Below are positions 41,068 to 49,396 of a DNA stretch of 64,000 nucleotides, piece by piece (positions within the stretch are counted from its first letter, which is position 1; each line of letters starts with the position of its first letter). The position numbers and the translations under genes are program-made. The stretch is from positions 1 through 64,000 of the forward strand of contig NZ_CYSF01000001.1 of NCBI RefSeq assembly GCF_001458435.1. Direction: 5' to 3'. The notes below the pieces were generated by a model that was given only the letters and a program-made list of their open reading frames with translations, was not told the origin of the DNA and did no database searches. Source of the DNA: Thalassovita mediterranea. GTDB lineage: Bacteria; Pseudomonadota; Alphaproteobacteria; Rhodobacterales; Rhodobacteraceae.

Positions 41068-42281
41068 TGACAGCCCCCAAGGTCGATCCCTGGCTGCATA
41101 TCGTCGGCATTGGCGAGGATGGCATGGACGGGCTGATGCCCGCCACCCGCGCCGTTGTTGAGGCGGCGGAGGTGATCGTGGGCGGTGAGCGTCACCACGA
41201 ATTGTCCGCCGCTGTAACCGCCGAACGTCTGGCGTGGCCTTCACCTTTCAATGCGCTGATTGGCATGTTGAAGGGGCTGAAAGGCAAACGTGTGGTGGTT
41301 CTGGCCACTGGCGATCCCCTTTGGTTCTCGGTCGGTGCCAGCATTGGCCGCCAGATGGATCCGGCCGAACTGGTCTATCACCCGCAGGTGGGGGCGTTTC
41401 AGCTGGCTGCGGCACGGCTGGGCTGGTCGATGGCGGATCTGGAAACCCTGACGGTGCATGGCCGTCCGGTCGAACAGATGATCGCCTTTATTCAGCCATC
41501 GGCGCGTTTGTTGATCCTGACAACGGGGTCCGAAACACCGACCAAGATCGCGGCCTTCCTAACAGATCGCGGTTTCGGAAAATCGCGGATGACGGTGCTG
41601 TCCAATATGGGCGGCGCGGATGAGGCACGCTTTGAAGGTGTGGCAGAGGCGTGGGATCACGACGTGCCGCCGTTCAACACATTGGCGGTTGAATGCGTTG
41701 CCGCACCCGATGCGGCGCTGCTGCCACGTGTTCCCGGACTGGCGGATGAGCTGTTCCAAAACGACGGCACCATGACCAAGCAAGAGGTGCGCGCCGCCAC
41801 ATTGGCCAAGCTGATGCCGATGCGCGGGGCGCTGTTGTGGGACATCGGTACTGGCTGTGGATCGGTGGCGGTGGAATGGATGCGCGCTGCGGCTTATGCC
41901 CGCGCCATCGGTATCGAACCGCGTGCAGATCGCCGCGCCCTAGCGGCGGCAAACGCATTGGCGCTGGGCGTGCCCAAGCTGCAATTGGTGGAGGGCAAGG
42001 TGCCCGACGCACTGGACGGCTTGCCTGCGCCCGATGCGGTGTTCATCGGTGGCGGCCTCAGCCGTGAAACCTTTGAACATGCGTGGAATGCCCTGCGTCC
42101 CCTTGGCCGTTTGGTTGCCAATGCGGTCACAATTGAAAGCGAGACAACGCTTGTTGCCTTGCAGAAAGAATTTGGCGGTGAGCTGGTCAAAATTTCAGTC
42201 CAGCGTGCCGAGGCGATCGGCCCCTTGAGTGGTTGGAAACCCCTGCGCACCGTCACACAATGGAGTCTGATCAAACGATGA
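41067..42281 (+). CDS. cobL: Precorrin-6Y C5,15-methyltransferase (decarboxylating) CobL (404 aa)
   Basis: Bifunctional enzyme with two SAM-dependent domains. The N-terminal half (about 1-210) is CbiE-like, beginning WLHIVGIGEDGMDGL and including LATGDPLWFSVGASI and LTTGSETPTKIAAFL. The C-terminal half (about 230-404) is CbiT-like, with the Rossmann SAM motif LLWDIGTGCGSVAVEWMRA. It methylates C5 and C15 and decarboxylates the C12 acetate. Overlaps cobH before it and cobI after it by ATGA on both sides. Confidence 0.97.
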   Translation: MTAPKVDPWLHIVGIGEDGMDGLMPATRAVVEAAEVIVGGERHHELSAAVTAERLAWPSPFNALIGMLKGLKGKRVVVLATGDPLWFSVGASIGRQMDPAELVYHPQVGAFQLAAARLGWSMADLETLTVHGRPVEQMIAFIQPSARLLILTTGSETPTKIAAFLTDRGFGKSRMTVLSNMGGADEARFEGVAEAWDHDVPPFNTLAVECVAAPDAALLPRVPGLADELFQNDGTMTKQEVRAATLAKLMPMRGALLWDIGTGCGSVAVEWMRAAAYARAIGIEPRADRRALAAANALALGVPKLQLVEGKVPDALDGLPAPDAVFIGGGLSRETFEHAWNALRPLGRLVANAVTIESETTLVALQKEFGGELVKISVQRAEAIGPLSGWKPLRTVTQWSLIKR

Positions 42282-42991
42282 CTGCAAAACCTAGCGGTAA
42301 ACTCTATGGCGTCGGTCTGGGGCCGGGGGATCCCGACCTGATGACCCTGCGCGCCCATCGCCTGATTTCAAACGCAGCGGTGGTGGCCTACCCTGCATTG
42401 GCAGGCGGCGACAGTTTCGCCCGCGCCATCGCGGCGGATGTGATCCCCGCAGGCGCGCGTGAGATCGTGATGGACGTGCCGATGACCGTAGAACGCGGCC
42501 CTGCACAGGCCGCCTATGACCAAGGCGCGGCTGAAATTGCCGAGGCGCTGGCAGGTGGTCAGGACGTGATCTGCCTGTGTGAGGGCGATCCGTTTTTCTA
42601 CGGCTCGTTCATGTACCTCTTTGCCCGCCTGTCTGAACAGTTTGAGGTCGAGGTGGTGCCGGGCGTCACGTCGATCACCACATGTGCCGCCCGTGCCGGT
42701 GTGCCGCTGGTGGCGCGCAACGAACGGCTGACCGTCCTGCCGGGCCCCTTGCCCGAGGCGGAGCTGCGCGCACGCATCGAAGGTGCGGAAAGCGTGGCAA
42801 TCATGAAGGTCGGCCGCCATCTGGACAAGATTCGCGCGGTGATTGCGGACCTCGGCCTGACTGACAAAGCCAAGTATATCGAGCGTGCAAGCCTGCCCGA
42901 AGAGGTGGTTTGCCCGCTGAGCGAGGCGCCGGAGAAGGCGCCGTATTTCTCTATGATCCTACTCGTAAAAGGGGGCGACCCATGGCTGTGA
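42278..42991 (+). CDS. cobI: Precorrin-2 C20-methyltransferase CobI (237 aa)
   Basis: SAM-dependent methylation of precorrin-2 at C20. Tetrapyrrole methylase fold with LYGVGLGPGDPDLMTLRAHRLI at the N-terminus, the SAM-binding CEGDPFFYGSFMYLFARL near the middle, and VEVVPGVTSITTCAARAGVPLV. The C-terminal part has KVGRHLDKIRAVIADLGL. Start chosen at the ATG at 42278 overlapping the cobL stop, giving the canonical N-terminus. The end overlaps the cobJ start by 10 nt. Confidence 0.97.
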   Translation: MTAKPSGKLYGVGLGPGDPDLMTLRAHRLISNAAVVAYPALAGGDSFARAIAADVIPAGAREIVMDVPMTVERGPAQAAYDQGAAEIAEALAGGQDVICLCEGDPFFYGSFMYLFARLSEQFEVEVVPGVTSITTCAARAGVPLVARNERLTVLPGPLPEAELRARIEGAESVAIMKVGRHLDKIRAVIADLGLTDKAKYIERASLPEEVVCPLSEAPEKAPYFSMILLVKGGDPWL

Positions 42992-44835
42992 CCGCCGGAA
43001 ATGAAAACGTAAAGCCGGTTGTACTGGCGTTGAGCGCCTCGGGCGAAGCGGTGGCGCGCAAGGTTGCCGATCTGCTGGGTGCTGAATTGCATGGCCGCGA
43101 GGGCCGGGTGGCAGAGGCCGATGCCTTCTTCCCGAACGCATTGGATCACGCGCGTGATCTGTTCACCGCTGGCGTTCCCGTTGTGGGCGTCTGTGCCTCG
43201 GGCATCCTGATCCGCGCCGTGGCCCCGATGCTGAGTGACAAACGTGCAGAGCCCCCCGTTGTGTCGGTTTCCGATGACGGGTCTGTTGTGGTGCCGCTGC
43301 TGGGTGGTCATCGCGGTGCCAACCGTCTGGCCGGTCAGATCGCTGAGGCGCTGAACGCCACCGCCGCTGTTACCACCGCTGGCGACGTGGCAATGGGTGT
43401 TGCGCTGGATGAACCGCCCCAAGGCTGGGTTCTGGCCAACCCTGACAATGCCAAGGCGGCAATGGCTGCGCTGTTGTCCGGTGCAGGTGCATCTGTTGTG
43501 GGTGAGGCGGCAGAGGCTGCTGATTGGCTGTCCGGCCTGCCCAAGGGTGATGGTGTGACCATTCACGCCACTGTTGCGCCCGTTGAAGTGACGGATGAAA
43601 CCACGCTGGTCTTCCACCCGCAACATGCGGTTCTGGGCGTCGGCTGTTCGCGCAACTGTCCGGCGGAGGAGCTGGATGGTCTGGTGGCAGAGCTGCTGTC
43701 TGACGCCGGTGTTGCAAGCGGTGCGCTGGCGGCGATTGCCACGGCAGATCTGAAGGCAGATGAGCCCGCGATGAACGCGCTGGCGGCGAAATTCAACGTG
43801 CCGCTGCGCCTGTTCACCGCGGCAGAGTTGGACGCGGAAACGCCGCGCTGTGCAACCTCGTCCGACGTGGTTTTTGCCGAAATTGGCACCCACGGTGTGG
43901 CCGAAAACGCCGCGCTGGCCGCAGGCGGCGCTGCCGTCACCCTGACAGAGCCGAAGCGTAAAACCGCAATGGGCACCGCCGCGCTGGCGATGGCTGTTTC
44001 ACCGGTGCTGGATATCGCGGGCCGCGCCCGTGGTCGCCTGTCTGTCGTTGGCATCGGCCCCGGCCAATCCGCATGGCGCACGCCCGAGGTGTCGCGTCTG
44101 GTGGCGGAGGCTGAAGAGCTGGTGGGCTATGGCCTCTACATTGATCTGCTGGGCCCGCTGGCGGCTGGCAAAGAACGTTCCGACTTCCCGCTGGGCGGCG
44201 AAGAGGCGCGTTGCCGTTACGCGCTGGAACAGGCGGCGAAGGGTAAGAACGTCGCGCTGGTTTGTTCCGGTGATGCAGGCATCTACGCGATGGGCGCGCT
44301 GGTCTTTGAACTGTTGGACCGTGGGCCGGATGAACATGGTGTATCCGACGCCGCGCATCGGGTTGAGGTTGTCTGTTCGCCGGGTGTGTCTGCGCTGCAA
44401 GGCGCTGCGGCCCGTGCGGGCGCGCCTTTGGGTCACGACTTCTGCACCATCTCGCTGTCGGATCTGCTGACCCCGCGCGATGATATTCTGCGCCGCCTGA
44501 AAGCGGCTGCCGAGGGCGATTTTGTCATCGCCTTCTACAATCCGGTGTCGAAAACCCGCCGCACCCTGCTGGCAGAGGCGCGCGATATCCTGCTGCAACA
44601 CCGTCCGGCCGATACGCCAGTGATGCTGGCATCGTCGCTGGGCCGTCCAGAGGAATATGTGCGCTACCGCCGTCTGGACCAGCTGGAGGTGGATGAGGTT
44701 GACATGCTGACCGTGGTTCTGATCGGCTCCAGCAACTCGCGTCTGGCGGAACTGGGCGAAGGCCCGCGCATGTTCACGCCGCGTGGCTACGCGCGCAAAA
44801 TCGACGGCGATCTGTCTGGCAAGGCAGCGAAATGA
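42982..44835 (+). CDS. cobJ: CbiG-CobJ fusion: precorrin-3B C17-methyltransferase (617 aa)
   Basis: Two enzymes in one chain. Residues 1 to about 340 form a complete CbiG-like part. The CbiG_N motif is GILIRAVAPMLSDKRAEPPVVSVSDDG then LLGGHRGANRLAG. A middle segment follows, then the CobE-like C-terminal domain VLGVGCSRNCPAEELDGLV and ATADLKADEP. Residues about 350-617 are CobJ/CbiH: LSVVGIGPGQSAWRTPEV, VALVCSGDAGIYAMGALVFEL, VEVVCSPGVSALQGAAARAGAPLGHDFCTISLSDLLTP and FYNPVSKTRR. It contracts the ring and methylates C17. The ATG at 42982 follows AAAGGGGGCGACCC. Confidence 0.95.
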   Translation: MAVTAGNENVKPVVLALSASGEAVARKVADLLGAELHGREGRVAEADAFFPNALDHARDLFTAGVPVVGVCASGILIRAVAPMLSDKRAEPPVVSVSDDGSVVVPLLGGHRGANRLAGQIAEALNATAAVTTAGDVAMGVALDEPPQGWVLANPDNAKAAMAALLSGAGASVVGEAAEAADWLSGLPKGDGVTIHATVAPVEVTDETTLVFHPQHAVLGVGCSRNCPAEELDGLVAELLSDAGVASGALAAIATADLKADEPAMNALAAKFNVPLRLFTAAELDAETPRCATSSDVVFAEIGTHGVAENAALAAGGAAVTLTEPKRKTAMGTAALAMAVSPVLDIAGRARGRLSVVGIGPGQSAWRTPEVSRLVAEAEELVGYGLYIDLLGPLAAGKERSDFPLGGEEARCRYALEQAAKGKNVALVCSGDAGIYAMGALVFELLDRGPDEHGVSDAAHRVEVVCSPGVSALQGAAARAGAPLGHDFCTISLSDLLTPRDDILRRLKAAAEGDFVIAFYNPVSKTRRTLLAEARDILLQHRPADTPVMLASSLGRPEEYVRYRRLDQLEVDEVDMLTVVLIGSSNSRLAELGEGPRMFTPRGYARKIDGDLSGKAAK

Positions 44836-44869
44836 GTATTTGGGGAACATTGAAAGAGGGGCGCGGCGC

Positions 44870-45661
44870 ATGACCGTTTACTTTATCGGGGCGGGTCCGG
44901 GGGACCCTGAACTGCTGACCAAGAAGGCCGAACGGGTGATCGGTGAGTGTCCTGTGTGCCTCTACGCAGGCTCTCTGGTGCCGCCAGAGGTGGTGGCCTG
45001 TGCGCCCGAAGGCGCGCGCGTGTTGGACACTGCGCCAATGACGCTGGACGATACCCATGCTGAAATTGTTGCTGCGCATGAACGCGGTGAAGATGTGGCG
45101 CGGGTGCATTCGGGCGATCCGTCGCTCTATGGTGCGATCGCCGAACAGATCCGCCGCCTGAAGGCAGATGGCATCGCCTATGAGGTGATCCCCGGCGTGC
45201 CAGCCTACGCGGCGATGGCCGCGGCTCTGGGCCAAGAGCTGACCATCCCAGAAGTGGCGCAGTCGATCATCCTGACCCGTGTATCGATGAAATCCACCTC
45301 GATGCCCGAGGGTGAGACGCTGGAAAACTTTGCACGCACCGGTGCGACGCTGGCGATCCACCTTGGCATCCGCAACCTGCGTGAGATTGAGCGCCAATTG
45401 GTGCCTTACTACGGCGAGGATTGTCCGGTTGTGGTCGGCTACCGCGTCGGCTGGCCGGATGAGATGTTCATAAAAGGCACGCTGAGCGACATCCGCAAGA
45501 AAGTGCGCGCGGAAAAGATCACCCGCACCGCGCTGATTCTGGTGGGGCCTGCATTGGGTAATGTGCGTGATTTCAAAGATTCCGCGCTCTACGATCCGTC
45601 CATGCCGCATGTTCTGCGCCCCGTCGAAGGCGCTGTACTGGAAGAGCCGATCGACCAGTAA
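44870..45661 (+). CDS. cobM: Precorrin-4 C11-methyltransferase CobM (263 aa)
   Basis: SAM-dependent methylation at C11. N-terminal VYFIGAGPGDPELLTKKAERVI, the catalytic/SAM segment VARVHSGDPSLYGAIAEQIRRL, VIPGVPAYAAMAAALGQELTIPEVAQSIILTRVS (highly conserved in CobM/CbiF), and VVVGYRVGWPDE. Length 263 is typical. The ATG at 44870 is 34 nt after cobJ, with GAAAGAGGGGCGCGGCGC ahead. Last gene of the run that begins with the small secreted protein at 38842. A terminator-like hairpin follows. Confidence 0.97.
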   Translation: MTVYFIGAGPGDPELLTKKAERVIGECPVCLYAGSLVPPEVVACAPEGARVLDTAPMTLDDTHAEIVAAHERGEDVARVHSGDPSLYGAIAEQIRRLKADGIAYEVIPGVPAYAAMAAALGQELTIPEVAQSIILTRVSMKSTSMPEGETLENFARTGATLAIHLGIRNLREIERQLVPYYGEDCPVVVGYRVGWPDEMFIKGTLSDIRKKVRAEKITRTALILVGPALGNVRDFKDSALYDPSMPHVLRPVEGAVLEEPIDQ

Positions 45662-45674
45662 GGTATGATCCGAC

Positions 45675-45715
45675 GCTTGACCACGCGGCATGAAATGCTG
45701 CGTCGTCAAAGCTTT
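45675..45715 (+). terminator. Terminator-like hairpin after cobM
   Basis: GCTTGACCACGCGGCA and TGCTGCGTCGTCAAAGC pair with few mismatches around TGAAA, then TTTACTTG. The stem is long and begins 13 nt after the cobM stop, so it probably ends the cob transcript. Confidence 0.6.
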
Positions 45716-45721
45716 ACTTGA

Positions 45722-45752
45722 CCTCTAGGGGGCGAAATGGTCACCCTAGAGG
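45722..45752 (+). promoter_or_regulatory. Perfect 9-bp inverted repeat in the leader of the next gene
   Basis: CCTCTAGGG and CCCTAGAGG flank a 13-nt spacer, ending 5 nt before the AGAGGAG ribosome-binding site of the gene at 45771. It could be an mRNA leader hairpin or an operator. A TTGACC at 45718-45723 overlaps its left arm and may be a promoter element. Confidence 0.4.
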
Positions 45753-45770
45753 ACAAGAGGAGAACGCGAC

Positions 45771-46127
45771 ATGACAACATATGTGCCCAAAGAGGTTCAG
45801 GCTGGTCTGGATGCCGCACGCAAAAAAGATCAGAAGCGCAAAAGCAAAATGCTGGTGGAAGCAGACGGTCAGACCTATCGTGTGCTGCGGTTTTGGGACA
45901 CTGGATTTGCGCTGGATGCGGAAACTGCACCCCACCTGCGCGGGTATGTTGACCTCTATGATCGTGGCGAACACCTCTATCAGTGTTTGATCCTCGCCTG
46001 TGCCGAAGAGGCGGGCCAGATGTGCTATGAATTCAAACGGCTGACTGCGATCAGTGGCAAACAGCCGTCTGATTTTGTGGAAGAAGAAATTGAGGTCAGC
46101 GGTTTGATCGAGGCGCCGCGCCTCTAA
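45771..46127 (+). CDS. Conserved hypothetical protein (118 aa)
   Basis: No named family recognised. The sequence is typical of small conserved Rhodobacterales proteins. It has a basic N-terminal segment (DAARKKDQKRKSKM) and then a beta-rich core (YRVLRFWDTGFALDAETAPHLRGYVDLYDRGEHLYQCLI). The end is acidic (SDFVEEEIEVSGLIEAP). Two cysteines occur (YQCLILACAEE, then another at QMCYEF). No signal or membrane segment, so cytoplasmic. The ATG at 45771 sits behind GGACAAGAGGAGAACGCGAC, an excellent ribosome-binding site. Followed by a strong terminator, so monocistronic. Confidence 0.82.
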   Translation: MTTYVPKEVQAGLDAARKKDQKRKSKMLVEADGQTYRVLRFWDTGFALDAETAPHLRGYVDLYDRGEHLYQCLILACAEEAGQMCYEFKRLTAISGKQPSDFVEEEIEVSGLIEAPRL

Positions 46128-46154
46128 GTGGCGGGGTCTATCAACTGTGATTTG

Positions 46155-46182
46155 AAAAGCGGGCCCTAAGGCCCGCTTTGTC
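46155..46182 (+). terminator. Intrinsic terminator
   Basis: AAAGCGGGCC-CTAA-GGCCCGCTTT is a perfect 10-bp stem ending in TTTGTCGTT. It lies about 28 nt after the stop of the conserved hypothetical gene. Confidence 0.9.
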
Positions 46183-46305
46183 GTTCTGGTGGATTGTCTG
46201 GGGAGACAGGTTCACAGTGGCCGCGCGCGGCCAAACCAGACCGACATCCAAAGTCCGCGGCGGCGGAGTGGGTGCTGCCGCGGATCGGGATGCTGTGTGT
46301 TGCGA

Positions 46306-47157
46306 TCAGGCCGCAGCGTTGATCTGTGCAACCGCTTCTTCGGTGCTCCAGACCGCGTTGGCCATGTAGCGGAAGTTGATCAGCGCGGCGAGGTAACCGT
46401 CGCCTTCGGGCACTTTGGCGGCGGCAGTGGCGTCTTTGACCACGGCAACCTCGAACCCGTCTTCCAGCAGTTCACGCATGTGCGATTCTACGCAGAGGTT
46501 CGCGGACATGCCGGCCAGAATCACCTGATCCACACCACGTTTGCGCAGCTGCAGGCTGAGGTCGTTGGTGTCGTTGCCATAGACCTTGTGCGGCGAGGTG
46601 ACGATGGTTTTGCCATCTTCGATGTACTGTTTGTACTGCGGCATCCAGTCGGCACCCGATCCTTCGAACCCGTCCAGATCCAGCGGGCCCGCGCGGTTGA
46701 ACATGCCGATTTTGTGCATCAGCTTTTCCAGTGCGCCCTCAAACTTCCACGAATGGTCGGTGGGGTAGTAGTAGTGCGGCGACACGGCGGTGGTGATGTC
46801 GTGCTGCTTGGCCGATTTGAACAGGGTTTCGATGTTCTGCACGGTGTTGTGCTCTTCGACGCTCGGGCCGATGACACCCCAGGTCACGCCTTTGGGGTGG
46901 AGGAAGTCGATTTGCGGATCGATCACCACCAGTGCCGCGCGGCTAAGGTCCAGTTTCATGTCCGACGGGGGCAGGGCAGGTTCTGCTGGCTCCGCGTAGG
47001 GGCTCTTGTCCATTGCTGCGGCGCCTTGCGCGCTGGCAAAGGTTGCGGCCGCTGCAGCGGTGGTGGCGGCAAAGCCCCCACGCAGGGCAGCGCGGCGGGT
47101 CATGCCGTGGGCGGGCTGGTTTGCCTTTTTCGGGTCGTGATCATGGCAATTGCACAT
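46306..47157 (-). CDS. Tat-exported isochorismatase-like cysteine hydrolase (283 aa)
   Basis: Cysteine hydrolase of the isochorismatase/nicotinamidase superfamily. The catalytic triad is Asp80 (VVIDPQIDF), Lys191 (SPHKVYGND) and Cys222 (SANLCVESH). The N-terminus has a twin-arginine motif (MTRRAALRGGFAAT, Arg21-Arg22) with a hydrophobic Ala-rich core ending AQGAAA, so the folded enzyme should be exported to the periplasm. Ahead of the Tat motif lies an unusual Cys/His-containing stretch MCNCHDHDPKK. The ATG at 47157 follows TTGGAGGAATGACTG. Divergent AraC-type regulator at 47268. The substrate is unknown. Confidence 0.85.
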   Translation of the reverse strand: MCNCHDHDPKKANQPAHGMTRRAALRGGFAATTAAAAATFASAQGAAAMDKSPYAEPAEPALPPSDMKLDLSRAALVVIDPQIDFLHPKGVTWGVIGPSVEEHNTVQNIETLFKSAKQHDITTAVSPHYYYPTDHSWKFEGALEKLMHKIGMFNRAGPLDLDGFEGSGADWMPQYKQYIEDGKTIVTSPHKVYGNDTNDLSLQLRKRGVDQVILAGMSANLCVESHMRELLEDGFEVAVVKDATAAAKVPEGDGYLAALINFRYMANAVWSTEEAVAQINAAA

Positions 47158-47267
47158 CAGTCATTCCTCCAATGAGTTACAGTGTTCATAGAGGTACGGG
47201 AGGTGATGTGCCTTTTCGTCCGTATGGCGTGCCCTTGATGTGAAAAAGGTGCCCAACCGTCCAGCAG

Positions 47268-48191
47268 ATGCTACAAGCCGATATGCGTTACGACAATCTG
47301 TTCAATGATCTTGAGATCACCACCGATCCCTTCGCCCTGTGCGAGCTGAAGGGCGAATGCAACATTGGCCTGTCGCAGGATGCGTCGGCTACATTGCATT
47401 ATATCCTGTCTGGTGAGGGGGAAATTGCCTTTGGCAATCAACCGCCGTTGCGGGTGGCGCGGGGATCACTGGTGCTGATCCCTGCGTTGCAGCACCATTC
47501 CTTGCGCAGCTACGGCACCTCCCGCGATCCGGTGCCGGAATGCCAGCCGGCGCAGTTGCATCTGGCACGGTTGATGGCAGGCGAAGGTCCGGCAGGGGGC
47601 GATCAGATGACCGCGCTATGTGGGCGCATCCGCGTGGGGCTGCGTGGTGTCAGTGATGTGATCGACCTGATCCGTGAACCATTGGTGGAACGGATCGGTG
47701 AAACCAGTGCCATGCAGGGTGCGTTGCAGGGGCTATTGTGTGAGATTTCAAACCCCAAGATGGGCAGCCGCGCGATGATCCGCGCCCTACTGACCCAATG
47801 CGTGATCGAGATGCTGCGCAAACGTCTGGCAACAGGACGGCAGCTGGAATGGATGGCGGCACTGGCGGATCCGATGTTGTGGAACGCTCTGCGGGCGATG
47901 CTGGATGAACCCGGCGCCAACCATTCGGTTGAGAGCTTGGCTGAAAGCGTGTTCATGAGCCGCTCCGCCTTTGCCAAACGCTTTACCGAGGCCTACGGGT
48001 CTGGTCCAATGGACCTGCTGCGGGCCCTGCGGATGCGCCAGGCGGCGGGGTTATTGCGCGATACGGATCTGCCGGTGAAACGGATTGCGGAAATGGTCGG
48101 CTTTGCCTCCCGCAGTGCGTTTACCCGCAGTTTTGAGGCCAACACAGACCTGTCACCGCGTGCCTTCCGCCAACTGCATCGCGGTGGGTAG
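47268..48191 (+). CDS. AraC-family regulator with cupin sensor domain (307 aa)
   Basis: N-terminal AraC-type cupin_6 domain, with the beta-barrel strand ATLHYILSGEGEIAF followed by LRVARGSLVLIPALQHHSLR. The C-terminal DNA-binding domain has ESLAESVFMSRSAFAKRFTEAYGSGPMDLLRALRMRQAAGLL and then VKRIAEMVGFASRSAFTRSFEANTDLSPRAFR, the two HTH units. Start ambiguous between the ATGs at 47268 and 47283, neither with a strong ribosome-binding site. Divergent from the Tat-exported isochorismatase gene, its likely target (inference). Confidence 0.87.
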   Translation: MLQADMRYDNLFNDLEITTDPFALCELKGECNIGLSQDASATLHYILSGEGEIAFGNQPPLRVARGSLVLIPALQHHSLRSYGTSRDPVPECQPAQLHLARLMAGEGPAGGDQMTALCGRIRVGLRGVSDVIDLIREPLVERIGETSAMQGALQGLLCEISNPKMGSRAMIRALLTQCVIEMLRKRLATGRQLEWMAALADPMLWNALRAMLDEPGANHSVESLAESVFMSRSAFAKRFTEAYGSGPMDLLRALRMRQAAGLLRDTDLPVKRIAEMVGFASRSAFTRSFEANTDLSPRAFRQLHRGG

Positions 48192-48192
48192 A

Positions 48193-48213
48193 CGCCCTGC
48201 GAACGGCAGGGCG
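48193..48213. terminator. Convergent stem-loop
   Basis: CGCCCTGC-GAACG-GCAGGGCG is a perfect 8-bp stem 2 nt after the AraC-type gene and 14 nt before the end of the opposing C-S lyase gene. No T-run. Confidence 0.55.
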
Positions 48214-48226
48214 CCCAACTGTCATA

Positions 48227-49396
48227 TCATTGCAGATCGCCAAAGGCGGCCTGCATGCGCTTCACCGCTTCCTCCACATGGGCGCGGGGGGTGGCGAGGT
48301 TGAAGCGCAAGAAGTTATCACCGCCGGAGCCGAACGTCGGGCCGTGGTTGACGGCGATCTTGGCGTCTTTCTCCACCCGTTTGGTGAACTCGCCCATCGA
48401 CATACCGGTGCCGGAAAAATCGACCCAGGCCAGATAGGTGGCCTCCATCGGCATAGAGGCAAGGCCGGGAATGGCGTTGATCCCTTCGTCGAACAGTTTG
48501 CGATTGCCGTCGATATAGTCCAGCACCGCATCGGCCCATTTGGCCCCCTCGGGGGAATAGGCGGCTTCGGTCGCGTGCAGGCCGAAGGCGTTAGGGGACA
48601 GGCCTAGGGCGGCCATACGGCTCGCAAATTTGGCGCGCAGTTTGGTGTCGGGAATGATCACCTGACCACAATGGGTGCCTGCGATGTTGAAGGTTTTGGA
48701 GGGCGAAGTCATCATCACCAGCCGCTCCTCTGCACCGTCGATATTGGCCATCGGAATGTGTGTGGCACCGGGGAACACCAGATCATGGTGGATCTCATCA
48801 GACACCAGAATGAGGTCATGACGCTTGGCAAAGGCCAGAACGCCTTCCAGCTCTTCGCGGGTCCAGACGCGGCCACCGGGGTTATGCGGCGAACACAGGA
48901 TCAGCATCTTTTCCGAACCGTCCATCTGCTGATCCCAGGCGTCGAAATCCATTTCGTAGCGGCCATTGTCATTGCGCAGATCGCATTCGACCACGCGGCG
49001 GCCAGCGGCGGTGATGACGCGGGCGAAGGCGTGGTAAACCGGTGCCATCAGCACCACGCCATCGCCTTCTTGGGTAAAGGCATCAACACAGACGCCTGTG
49101 CCGTTCACCAGACCATGAGTGGTGAAGATTGACGCCGGATCGACCGTCCAGCCGTGGCGGTTTTCCATCCACCAACAGATCGCCGCACGATAGCTGGCAT
49201 CGTCGCCGTAGTAGCCGAAAATGCCGTGATCCAACATTGCCTTCAGCGCGTTCTGGATTGGTTCGGCCGCTTGGAAATCCATATCCGCCACCCACATGGA
49301 CAGCCCGTCCTCAGGCGAAACGCCATAGAGCATTTCCATCATGTCCCACTTGACGGAATGGGTGCCAACGCGGTTGTGGATTTCGTCGAAATTCAT
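48227..49396 (-). CDS. PatB/MalY-type PLP-dependent C-S lyase (389 aa)
   Basis: Fold-type I PLP enzyme of the MalY/PatB cystathionine beta-lyase group, which cleaves carbon-sulfur bonds of cysteine conjugates. Characteristic parts are SVKWDMMEMLYGVSPEDGLSMWVADMDFQ at the N-terminus, FTTHGLVNGTGVCVDAFTQEGDGVVLMAPVYHAF, LCSPHNPGGRVWTREEL and SDEIHHDLVFPG. The PLP-Lys region is MTSPSKTFNIAGTHCGQVII. The ATG at 49396 follows CGAAGGGAACATTC. The neighbouring genes do not reveal its role. Some roseobacters use such enzymes in sulfur metabolism. Confidence 0.9.
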   Translation of the reverse strand: MNFDEIHNRVGTHSVKWDMMEMLYGVSPEDGLSMWVADMDFQAAEPIQNALKAMLDHGIFGYYGDDASYRAAICWWMENRHGWTVDPASIFTTHGLVNGTGVCVDAFTQEGDGVVLMAPVYHAFARVITAAGRRVVECDLRNDNGRYEMDFDAWDQQMDGSEKMLILCSPHNPGGRVWTREELEGVLAFAKRHDLILVSDEIHHDLVFPGATHIPMANIDGAEERLVMMTSPSKTFNIAGTHCGQVIIPDTKLRAKFASRMAALGLSPNAFGLHATEAAYSPEGAKWADAVLDYIDGNRKLFDEGINAIPGLASMPMEATYLAWVDFSGTGMSMGEFTKRVEKDAKIAVNHGPTFGSGGDNFLRFNLATPRAHVEEAVKRMQAAFGDLQ

